From Desulfobacteraceae bacterium (GTDB lineage: Bacteria; Desulfobacterota; Desulfobacteria; Desulfobacterales; Desulfosalsimonadaceae), in contig JAABTZ010000262.1 in the NCBI GenBank assembly GCA_011389605.1, positions 1 to 5,205 on the forward strand: a stretch of DNA of 5,205 nt, given 5' to 3'. This document shows positions 1-5,205 of this stretch, piece after piece. Each line of letters starts with the position of its first letter. The stretch's first letter is position 1. Under the pieces are notes generated by a model, which saw only the letters and a program-made list of their open reading frames with translations, searched no databases and had not been told where the DNA came from. The position numbers and the translations under genes are program-made.

Positions 1-639
1 AAGACTTCCCGACAGGGTTCCGCAGTCAATGCCGAAAAAGACCCGGTCATGCCGGTTGCTGTTGGCATGAATGGCTCTTGCCACAAGCTCCTTGCCCGTG
101 CCGCTCTCACCGCAGAGCACAACCGTTGCATCCGTATCAGCAACCTTTTGGATCATATCTATAACATTGCGTATCTGGGGACTGCTGCCTATGAGCTGAT
201 GGGAAACCGAAGCTGATGGTCTGCCGGGCTCTTTCATCAACTGCCTGTTCTGCCTGGCGATTTTGTGCTGTTCCAGGGCCTCGGCAACCACATTACGCAG
301 CTCATCGGGAGTAAAGGGCTTGGGCAGGTAATCAAAAGCCCCGTTTTTCATAAGATCTACTGCCGACTGAATACTGGCATAGCCGGTAATAACAATGACC
401 ATGGTTTCCGGGCGGTTTTCCCGGATCCACTTAAGGATTTGCGCACCACCGATACGGCCCATGCGGACATCAGTGATTACAACATCATAGGAGTTTGCCG
501 ACAGCATCTCAAGAGCGCTTCTGCCGTCTAACGCATAGTCGATTTCATAGGCGTTTTTGGACAAAATCCTGCGGCAGTTGCGGCAAATGTTTAATTCATC
601 GTCTACCACCAGAATGCGTGGCGTTTTTTCATCGCTCAT
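1..639 (-). CDS. NtrC-family sigma54-dependent response regulator (partial, C-terminus off the left edge)
   Basis: Transcriptional activator of a two-component system; 213 residues are visible and the gene continues beyond base 1. Residues 8-120 are a receiver domain: acidic pair D13/D14, phosphoacceptor D57 in ITDVRM, switch Thr in VITGYAS (about 82-89), and the conserved Lys K107 in LPKPF. After a linker, the AAA+ sigma54-interaction domain begins at about residue 149 (LIGSSPQIRNV), with Walker A GESGTGKE at 177-184. The GAFTGA loop and helix-turn-helix lie outside the window. Start chosen at ATG 639-637: it overlaps the kinase stop as ATGA, and a GGGAGGAG Shine-Dalgarno lies 10 bases upstream (650-657). 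Family members bind upstream enhancer sites and drive sigma54 RNA polymerase when phosphorylated, here presumably by the adjacent kinase. An unusual C-x2-C (C19, C22) sits in receiver helix 1; its meaning is unknown. Family assignment is secure; target genes are not shown. Confidence 0.95.
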   Translation of the reverse strand, partial: MSDEKTPRILVVDDELNICRNCRRILSKNAYEIDYALDGRSALEMLSANSYDVVITDVRMGRIGGAQILKWIRENRPETMVIVITGYASIQSAVDLMKNGAFDYLPKPFTPDELRNVVAEALEQHKIARQNRQLMKEPGRPSASVSHQLIGSSPQIRNVIDMIQKVADTDATVVLCGESGTGKELVARAIHANSNRHDRVFFGIDCGTLSGSL

Positions 640-2069
640 TCCCTCGGAACTCCTCCCACAGGCAGTGCTACAGTAAACCGGGTTCCCCTGCCCGGCTTAC
701 TGTCTACCTTTATTGACCCGGCGTGACGCTCCACGATGCTGTGGACAATGGAAAGTCCAAGGCCGGTACCATATTCCCGGGTAGTAAAAAACGGATCAAA
801 GATCTTTTCGATGTCTTCCTTTGCAATTCCCCTGCCCGTATCTGCAACGTGAATTCTTACCTCTTCCGTATCAGCGGCATATTCAGTGGAAATTGTAATT
901 GTTCCGCCCGCACCGGTTGACTCAACTGCATTTAACGTCAGGTTGATCAACAGCTGCTGAATCTGCTCCTTGTCCACATAAATACGTGGCAGCTCTTCTG
1001 CCAGCTCGGCCTTGATGGCAATATCACTGAATTCAGCCTGCTTTTTTGTAAGATAGATGCTTTCTTGGATAATTGCATTGATATCCTGCAGTTTCTGCAT
1101 GGGCTTTGTCTGCCGGGCAAAATCAAGCAGGCTTTGCACTATTTTCCTGCATCGCTGGGCCTCGTTTGAAATAATCTGAAGTTCCTCATACATTTCATTT
1201 CCGGGATCCAGCTCTTCCTGGAGCATCATCGAAGAGGTCATAATGGTTGTAAGGGGGTTGTTTATCTCATGGGCTATACCCGCCGACAACCTGCCGATGG
1301 ACATCAACTTTTCCTGCTGCATCTGGGCCTTCTGCACCCTTATTTCAGGGGTGATATCCCGCAGTATTTCAATGACACCAACAATTTCACCATTATTGCT
1401 TAAAGGATAGCAGGAAATGGCATAATAAATCTCATTGTTGTTCTGGTCCAGATGCACATGGTTGGTCATGCAGGGCTCTTTTGTTTTATACACCTCTGTA
1501 AGGGGGCAGGGATGATTTTTGCCGGTGCATGGTGACTCAAGATGATGTCCCACCTGATAGCAGAACTTTCCGATGACCTCCTGGCTTGTTCTGCCCAGCT
1601 TTTTCATCATGGCCTCGTTCATGTCAACAACACGATAATCCTTGTCAATGACCATGGCTTCTTCCTGGATGAACTGGTTCATCAGCACTTCATAGATGTT
1701 TTGCTTCTGAATCAAACTAAGTTCGGAGTCATTGACCTTCTTGTGAGCATCATCCATTTTCCAGAACAAAAGGGCCGTGGTATGGGCAAGGGCACGCATG
1801 TGCTCTTTTTTTTTGAGCAGAATATCATGATAAACAGCAAGATTGCCGGTGAGCTCAATTATAAGGTCAATATCGTCCCTATCAAAAAAGGCGTTGTAAT
1901 CATTTGTGACAAAAAGTCCCATTTCGCGTGCCTTAACCAGGCCCGGGGCATTTTCATCAATATCGGCCACGGCCACAATCCTGGATTCAATCATTTTAAA
2001 CCGGTTGTTCTTCATGAAATCAAGAAGATACAAACACCGGGTACCGCCGCCCACAACAGCAATATTCAT
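636..2069 (-). CDS. PAS histidine kinase with N-terminal Rossmann (nucleotide-binding-like) domain
   Basis: Sensor kinase of 477 residues, apparently cytoplasmic: I see no signal peptide or membrane segment. Domains in order: residues 1-100, a Rossmann-like fold with a glycine-rich first turn (VVGGGT, 5-10), an acidic end of strand 2 (VADID, 34-38) and a DLIIELTG strand (68-75), resembling NAD(P)-dependent dehydrogenases; residues 125-242, a PAS domain containing a Cys/His-rich stretch (C170, H175, H176, C181, H186, C188); HisKA with phosphoacceptor H267 in GIAHEINNP; HATPase with N box N376/N380, G1 DTGRG (410-414) and G2 GTGLGLS (434-440). The ATG at 2069 has an AGGAG Shine-Dalgarno 7 bases upstream (2077-2081). 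Its stop overlaps the response regulator start by 4 bases, so the two form one unit and are the likely phosphorelay pair. Binding of NAD(H) or another nucleotide by the first domain is inference. Kinase identity is certain; the signal is unknown. Confidence 0.95.
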   Translation of the reverse strand: MNIAVVGGGTRCLYLLDFMKNNRFKMIESRIVAVADIDENAPGLVKAREMGLFVTNDYNAFFDRDDIDLIIELTGNLAVYHDILLKKKEHMRALAHTTALLFWKMDDAHKKVNDSELSLIQKQNIYEVLMNQFIQEEAMVIDKDYRVVDMNEAMMKKLGRTSQEVIGKFCYQVGHHLESPCTGKNHPCPLTEVYKTKEPCMTNHVHLDQNNNEIYYAISCYPLSNNGEIVGVIEILRDITPEIRVQKAQMQQEKLMSIGRLSAGIAHEINNPLTTIMTSSMMLQEELDPGNEMYEELQIISNEAQRCRKIVQSLLDFARQTKPMQKLQDINAIIQESIYLTKKQAEFSDIAIKAELAEELPRIYVDKEQIQQLLINLTLNAVESTGAGGTITISTEYAADTEEVRIHVADTGRGIAKEDIEKIFDPFFTTREYGTGLGLSIVHSIVERHAGSIKVDSKPGRGTRFTVALPVGGVPRE

Positions 2070-2322
2070 TTTTTGGCTCCTGATAAAATGGGATTAAAAC
2101 CAAAGTCCTGCAGTTCACGCATGCATTGCTTAAGCACTATACATAACAGGTTTGCCCTGAATTTCAAACCCTGCAGCCCCGGCTTTGGCCTGACACTTTT
2201 GCAGAAAGACCGTTTATATTTTAAAAATCTAAAACCCTCCGGGATTTTCAATTTAGGTTTAGGTATGTTTTAGCTCAGATGCCCATTACCCTGCCGACTG
2301 GACAAAGACGTCAAACGGCTTT

Positions 2323-2337
2323 TTTCAGGCCCTGAAA
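2323..2337. promoter_or_regulatory. Perfect 7-1-7 dyad, candidate operator or activator site
   Basis: TTTCAGG at 2323-2329 and its exact reverse complement CCTGAAA at 2331-2337 flank a single C. The one-base centre is too small for an RNA hairpin loop, so a DNA-binding site for a dimeric regulator is more likely. It lies 35 bases upstream of the candidate -35 box and is flanked by GCTTT on the left and GC on the right. The regulator is unknown; the neighbouring response regulator is one candidate. Confidence 0.4.
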
Positions 2338-2372
2338 GCTGTTATTGACAGGAATTATTGCACAAAATTTCA

Positions 2373-2401
2373 TTGACAAGATTTTAAAATACAGATATCA
2401 A
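2373..2401 (+). promoter_or_regulatory. Candidate sigma70-type promoter of the HdrA-like/NuoEF operon
   Basis: TTGACA (2373-2378) matches the -35 consensus perfectly. It is followed after 17 bases by TATCAA (2396-2401), which matches four of six -10 positions. Transcription would begin near 2408 and give a leader of about 83 bases before the ATG. The surrounding sequence is AT-rich, as expected for a promoter. A second TTGACA at 2345-2350 has no matching -10 box at normal spacing. Confidence 0.55.
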
Positions 2402-2463
2402 GGAAACTTATTTTTAAAATTTAATTAAATCAGATCAAATTATATCTGTTTCTGGTCCTTAAC

Positions 2464-2478
2464 CAAACATAATGTTTG
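2464..2478. promoter_or_regulatory. Perfect 7-1-7 dyad directly before the Shine-Dalgarno of the HdrA-like gene
   Basis: CAAACAT (2464-2470) and ATGTTTG (2472-2478) are exact reverse complements around a single A. The arms end one base before the AGGAG Shine-Dalgarno (2480-2484). As DNA it could be a repressor operator within the leader. As RNA it could fold into a CAAAC/GUUUG stem with a five-base loop beside the ribosome binding site. The sequence does not decide between these. Confidence 0.45.
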
Positions 2479-2490
2479 CAGGAGAAGATT

Positions 2491-2877
2491 ATGGCACAAG
2501 ACTCGATCGGATCCGTACTGGTAGTGGGCGGCGGAATATCCGGCATGCAAACCGCCCTGGATCTGGCTGATTCAGGGTATTACGTCTACCTTCTGGAAAA
2601 AAGCCCTTCAATCGGGGGGGTCATGTCTCAGCTTGACAAGACTTTTCCCACAAACGACTGCGCAATGTGAATTATCTCTCCCAAACTGGTCGAGGTCGGC
2701 CGGCATTTAAATATCGAGCTAATCACATATGCTGATCTGGAAACCGTTGAAGGCGAACCAGGAAATTTCAGAGTCAAAGTCAAAAAACGGGCCCGGAGCA
2801 TCAATATGGACCTGTGCACCGGTTGCGGCGCCTGCGTTGAAAACTGCCCGGTTTCCCAGACAATTCCGGCAAACTAA
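2491..2877 (+). CDS. hdrA: Short HdrA-like flavin/iron-sulfur protein, probable selenoprotein (UGA at 2668-2670 read as Sec60)
   Basis: Read through one in-frame TGA, this gene encodes 128 residues resembling part of heterodisulfide reductase subunit A, the FAD/[4Fe-4S] protein of Hdr-type and other flavin-based electron-transfer complexes. Visible: an FAD-binding Rossmann motif VVGGGISG (11-18) with acidic E36 ending strand 2; the HdrA signature FPTNDCAM (52-59), then Sec60 where the family has Cys or Sec; ISPKLVEVGRH; and one [4Fe-4S] motif C109-x2-C112-x2-C115-x3-C119-P. It stops there, whereas full HdrA proteins are several times longer, with the rest of the FAD domain and more clusters. 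No continuation appears in the other frames, so this seems a standalone module rather than a fresh frameshift. Start: ATG 2491, with AGGAG (2480-2484) 6 bases upstream; a TTG at 2476 is less likely. It heads the NuoE/NuoF operon. Full FAD binding by so short a protein is uncertain. Alternatively the TGA is a true stop and the gene is decayed. Confidence 0.85.
2668..2670 (+). other. In-frame TGA, probable selenocysteine codon
   Basis: The TGA directly follows the FPTNDCAM stretch, in the slot that holds a conserved Cys (Sec in some archaeal and bacterial members) in HdrA. The 68 sense codons after it are clearly homologous to HdrA and end at TAA 2875-2877. A single-base change of TGC or TGT to TGA would look the same, so readthrough rests on position plus the hairpin downstream. 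Confidence 0.8.
2686..2703 (+). promoter_or_regulatory. Candidate bacterial SECIS hairpin
   Basis: CTGGTCG (2686-2692) pairs with CGGCCGG (2697-2703) over seven base pairs, two of them G-U, closing an AGGU loop (2693-2696). It begins 15 bases after the TGA, so the loop guanines lie about 23 bases downstream, roughly the range for SelB-recognised elements. The loop recalls the AGGUCU loop of the E. coli fdhF SECIS. Three A residues (2683-2685) could pair with the TTT after a CA bulge and lengthen the stem. The stretch encodes conserved KLVEVGRH, so part of the pairing may be incidental. Confidence 0.6.
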
Positions 2878-2927
2878 TGCATCCGCAAATGATCCAACAT
2901 CACACGGCAAAAAAGGATTTCCCTGCC

Positions 2928-3410
2928 ATGGCAAACAAAAGTGACATCGATTGGGAAAAAATAGATGATATTATTGATAAATACCAGAGTGACAGAGAGT
3001 CGCTGCTAATGATCCTCCAGGATATAAATGAGCTCTATAACTATGTTCCGCCGGAAACTCTTCCGGTGGTGGCAGGCAAAGTTGATCTCCCGCTGAGCCA
3101 CATTTACGGCGTCGCCTCTTTTTACAAAACCATCAGCCTTGAACCGCGGGGAAAATATATCATAAGCGTATGCACCGGAACGGCCTGCCATGTGCGGGGC
3201 GCTGAAAAAATCATCGATGCCCTGGAGGGCAGTCTGGAGATAAAAACAGAGCAGACCACCGAAGACGGGCTTTTTACCATCGAAACCGTCAGGTGCGTTG
3301 GATGCTGCGCCTCCGGGCCCGTGATAACGGTTAATAAAAACACACATGGCGGTCTTGACCGTTCTAGTGTCTTAACAATTATTGATGACTATAAAAAAAA
3401 TGCCTCTTAA
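2928..3410 (+). CDS. nuoE: NuoE/HndA-like [2Fe-2S] subunit of an NAD(P)H-linked oxidoreductase
   Basis: A 160-residue thioredoxin-like ferredoxin that relays electrons between the NADH/FMN subunit NuoF and the rest of a cytoplasmic complex. An N-terminal helical part (LLMILQDINELYNYVP, 26-41; HIYGVASFY, 58-66) is followed by the [2Fe-2S] fold with ligands C82 and C87 in VCTGTACHVRG and C123 and C127 in RCVGCCASGPV. C126 is an additional cysteine between the second ligand pair. Length is typical of the family. The frame is open back to ATG 2877, which overlaps the previous stop by one base and would add 17 residues (MHPQMIQHH...). I prefer ATG 2928: AAAAGGA (2911-2917) precedes it by 10 bases and the extension does not look family-like. 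The next gene starts 31 bases after the stop. In this arrangement it resembles HndA/HydC of electron-bifurcating hydrogenases more than respiratory complex I. Confidence 0.92.
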   Translation: MANKSDIDWEKIDDIIDKYQSDRESLLMILQDINELYNYVPPETLPVVAGKVDLPLSHIYGVASFYKTISLEPRGKYIISVCTGTACHVRGAEKIIDALEGSLEIKTEQTTEDGLFTIETVRCVGCCASGPVITVNKNTHGGLDRSSVLTIIDDYKKNAS

Positions 3411-3441
3411 CGGCATTGGTTAACGGAGGTTGAACTCAGCC

Positions 3442-5205
3442 ATGGCTAAATTCGACAGCAAAGAGGCACTGGAACAATATATAAGTGAAATCCAGCAAAA
3501 GGAAAAAACAGCAGGCAAAAAGATCATCTCACTTTGTTCCGGCACCGGATGCAGCGCTTACGGGACAAAGGACGTATACACGGCACTGCTTGAGGAATTA
3601 GAAACACAGGGCCAATCAGATAAAGTAGAGATTCGGCTTACAGGCTGTCACGGGTTTTGTGAAAAAGGCCCGATAATGGTGATTCATCCGGAAGAATGGT
3701 TCTATCCGCAAGTTAAAAAAGAAAACCTGCCAGAGATTATAGAAAACAGTATTGTCAATAACGAACCTGCAGACAAACACCTTTACAAGGACCCTGCACA
3801 AAAAAAGCAGAAAATATCCAAAGAAACCGATATTCCCTTCTATAAGCTTCAGGCAAGATATATTTTCGGGCAAAACGGCCTGATTGACCCCACCAAAATT
3901 GATCACTATCTGCAGGTAAACGGATACGCAGCTTTTTTAAAGGCTCTGTTTGAGATGTCTCCGAAGGAAATTATCGGGGAAGTCAAAAATGCAGGCTTGC
4001 GGGGACGAGGTGGCGGCGGATTTCCCACAGCCATAAAATGGGAAACAGCCCGGAAACATAAAGGCGACAGATATGTCATCTGCAATGCAGATGAAGGAGA
4101 TCCCGGGGCTTATATGGACCGAAGCCTTTTGGAAGGCAATCCCCACTGCATCATTGAAGGAATGCTGATCGCTGCCTATGCAATCGGCTCTCATGAAGGA
4201 TATATCTATGTTCGGCACGAGTATCCGCTTGCAGTTGAAAACCTGACCATAGCCCTGCAGCAGGCCAGGGAATACGGCTTGCTTGGCAAAAATATTCTCG
4301 ACTCTGGTTTCGACTTTGACATCCATATCAGCCGGGGAGGCGGAGCATTTGTCTGCGGGGAATCAACGGCTTTGATGGCTTCCCTTGAAGGCAAGCCTGG
4401 CAGGCCAAGGGCCAAATATGTTCACACAGTTGAAAAGGGTTTCCGGGACAGCCCCTCTAATCTAAACAACGTGGAAACCTATGCCAATGTCCCGCTTATT
4501 ATAAACAAGGGGGCAAAATGGTATGCTTCCATGGGAACCGAACACAGCAAGGGAACCAAGATATTCTCCCTGGTTGGCAAGGTGGTCAACACCGGCTTGG
4601 TGGAAGTTCCCATGGGCACTACCCTTCGCGAAATCATTTTTGACATCGGCGGCGGAATTCCCAAAAAGAAAAAATTCAAGGCCGTGCAGACCGGCGGGCC
4701 CTCGGGCGGCTGCATTCCGGAATATTTTCTTGATACGGCCGTGGACTTTGACGAACTGACCAAGCTGGGCTCTATTATGGGCTCCGGGGGCATGATCGTA
4801 ATGGATCAGGACACCTGCATGGTGGACGTGGCCCGTTACTTCATAGAATTTCTAATCGATGAATCATGCGGCCAGTGCAACCCCTGCCGGGAAGGGCTCA
4901 AGCAGATGATGGCCGTCTTGACACGAATCTGCGAAGGAAACGGCCGGCAAGGAGACATTGAACTGCTTGAAGAGCTCGGGAGCATGATGCAGAAATTCTC
5001 CCTTTGCGGTCTTGGCACATCAGCTCCCAATCCTGTTTTAACCACGATTCTTTATTTCCGGGATGAATACGAGGCCCATATCCGGGATAAAAAATGTCCG
5101 GCAGGCGTCTGCAAGCCCTTGTTCCATTATGAAATTGACGAGGAAGCCTGCACCGGCTGCACCCTGTGCGCCAAAAAATGTCCGCAGGATGCAATCTCAG
5201 GGGAA
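3442..5205 (+). CDS. nuoF: NuoF/HndC/HydB-like NADH-, FMN- and Fe-S-binding subunit (partial, C-terminus off the right edge)
   Basis: NAD(P)H-oxidising or -reducing subunit; 588 residues are visible and the frame is still open at the last base. Domains: residues 28-110, thioredoxin-like [2Fe-2S] with C32-x4-C37 and C69-x3-C73; a linker to about 150; the NuoF core with GLRGRGGGGFPTAIKW (185-200) for FMN/NADH, C214-NADEGDPGAY, and GGGAFVCGES (299-308); the [4Fe-4S] site C476-x2-C479-x2-C482 with C522 in SLCGLG; a C-x4-C pair C552/C557; and a ferredoxin domain whose first cluster motif is C570-x2-C573-x2-C576-x3-C580-P. The second cluster and the end, perhaps 30-40 residues, are missing. The fused N- and C-terminal domains match HydB/HndC of bifurcating hydrogenases and the equivalent subunit of NAD-dependent formate dehydrogenases, not plain complex I NuoF. 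Start: ATG 3442, with GGAGGT (3425-3430) 11 bases upstream. The catalytic partner should follow beyond the window. Confidence 0.95.
   Translation, partial: MAKFDSKEALEQYISEIQQKEKTAGKKIISLCSGTGCSAYGTKDVYTALLEELETQGQSDKVEIRLTGCHGFCEKGPIMVIHPEEWFYPQVKKENLPEIIENSIVNNEPADKHLYKDPAQKKQKISKETDIPFYKLQARYIFGQNGLIDPTKIDHYLQVNGYAAFLKALFEMSPKEIIGEVKNAGLRGRGGGGFPTAIKWETARKHKGDRYVICNADEGDPGAYMDRSLLEGNPHCIIEGMLIAAYAIGSHEGYIYVRHEYPLAVENLTIALQQAREYGLLGKNILDSGFDFDIHISRGGGAFVCGESTALMASLEGKPGRPRAKYVHTVEKGFRDSPSNLNNVETYANVPLIINKGAKWYASMGTEHSKGTKIFSLVGKVVNTGLVEVPMGTTLREIIFDIGGGIPKKKKFKAVQTGGPSGGCIPEYFLDTAVDFDELTKLGSIMGSGGMIVMDQDTCMVDVARYFIEFLIDESCGQCNPCREGLKQMMAVLTRICEGNGRQGDIELLEELGSMMQKFSLCGLGTSAPNPVLTTILYFRDEYEAHIRDKKCPAGVCKPLFHYEIDEEACTGCTLCAKKCPQDAISGE

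Larger units (their letters stand above)
2070..2490. other. Divergent intergenic control region between the kinase and the HdrA-like operon
   Basis: About 420 bases separate the two divergent start codons. The part near the kinase (2082-2300) shows no convincing gene, RNA or terminator; its only open frame is a TTG-started minus-strand frame with no ribosome binding site. The right part (2320-2490) is AT-rich and holds the rightward promoter, two 7-1-7 perfect dyads, repeated TTGACA-like boxes and the Shine-Dalgarno of the HdrA-like gene; these are listed separately. Scanning both strands by eye for strict GG-N10-GC sigma54 elements found none. For the leftward kinase transcript the best match is weak: TTGACG at 2314-2309 and GGTAAT at 2290-2285, 18 bases apart on the minus strand. 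Confidence 0.7.

Noticed and set aside
2066..2251. Minus-strand 61-codon frame whose stop overlaps the kinase ATG as ATGA
   Set aside because: It starts with TTG, has no Shine-Dalgarno, and its product resembles no family I know. The overlap looks suggestive of coupling, but the kinase has its own AGGAG site, so I treat it as chance.
2251..2263. Tandem TTTAGG units
   Set aside because: Only two copies; no sign of a functional repeat array.
1542..2273. Plus-strand 243-codon open frame opposite the kinase
   Set aside because: It lies almost wholly antisense to a kinase with intact domains, and its translation has no recognisable motif. It is a shadow frame.
2345..2363. TTGACAGGAATTATTGC as a possible sigma54 promoter
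   Set aside because: It has GA instead of GG at -24, and the gap to GC is 11 rather than the strictly required 10 bases.
2431..2448. CAGAT...ATCTG inverted repeat in the leader
   Set aside because: The arms are only five bases, with an eight-base AT-rich centre in AT-rich DNA. This is too weak to call an operator or hairpin.
2877..2927. Upstream ATG giving a 17-residue longer NuoE
   Set aside because: The overlap with the previous stop is attractive, but the added residues are not family-like, and ATG 2928 has a Shine-Dalgarno-like AAAAGGA at usable spacing.

Overview
The window looks like chromosomal DNA from an anaerobic, probably sulfate-reducing or syntrophic member of Desulfobacterota (Desulfobacteraceae-like). 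That placement is inference from gene content: an HdrA-type flavin/iron-sulfur protein with an in-frame UGA, a NuoE/NuoF (HndA/HndC-like) NADH module, and a PAS histidine kinase with an N-terminal Rossmann domain. No rRNA, tRNA, CRISPR array, insertion sequence or long repeat was seen.

Layout. Bases 1-2069 hold a minus-strand two-component pair. A histidine kinase (636-2069) is followed by an NtrC-type sigma54-activator response regulator (1-639, running off the left edge). The two overlap by 4 bases (ATGA) and are almost certainly translationally coupled. Bases 2070-2490 are a divergent intergenic region with a good sigma70-like promoter facing right (2373-2401), several TTGACA-like boxes and two perfect 15-base dyads. 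Bases 2491-5205 hold a rightward operon: a 128-residue HdrA-like protein whose conserved cysteine codon is replaced by TGA (2668-2670), a NuoE-like [2Fe-2S] subunit (2928-3410), and a NuoF-like NADH/FMN/Fe-S subunit (3442-5205, running off the right edge still in frame).

How it fits together. NuoE plus NuoF of this form (thioredoxin-like [2Fe-2S] N-terminus, FMN/NADH core, C-terminal ferredoxin domain) is the NAD(P)H-oxidising or -reducing half of electron-bifurcating [FeFe]-hydrogenases and some NAD-linked formate dehydrogenases. The catalytic partner should lie just downstream of the window. The short HdrA-like protein would add a further electron-carrying module at the head of the operon. 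The kinase's Rossmann domain suggests, as inference, that it senses a nucleotide such as NAD(H), which would suit control of the neighbouring NADH operon. No canonical sigma54 promoter was found in the intergenic region, so that regulatory link is unproven.

The most notable item is the probable selenocysteine. The reading frame continues past the TGA with clear HdrA sequence. The TGA falls exactly where HdrA proteins carry Cys or Sec, and a 7-bp hairpin with an AGGU loop lies 15 bases downstream, as expected for a bacterial SECIS. A plain ORF caller would split or miss this gene.
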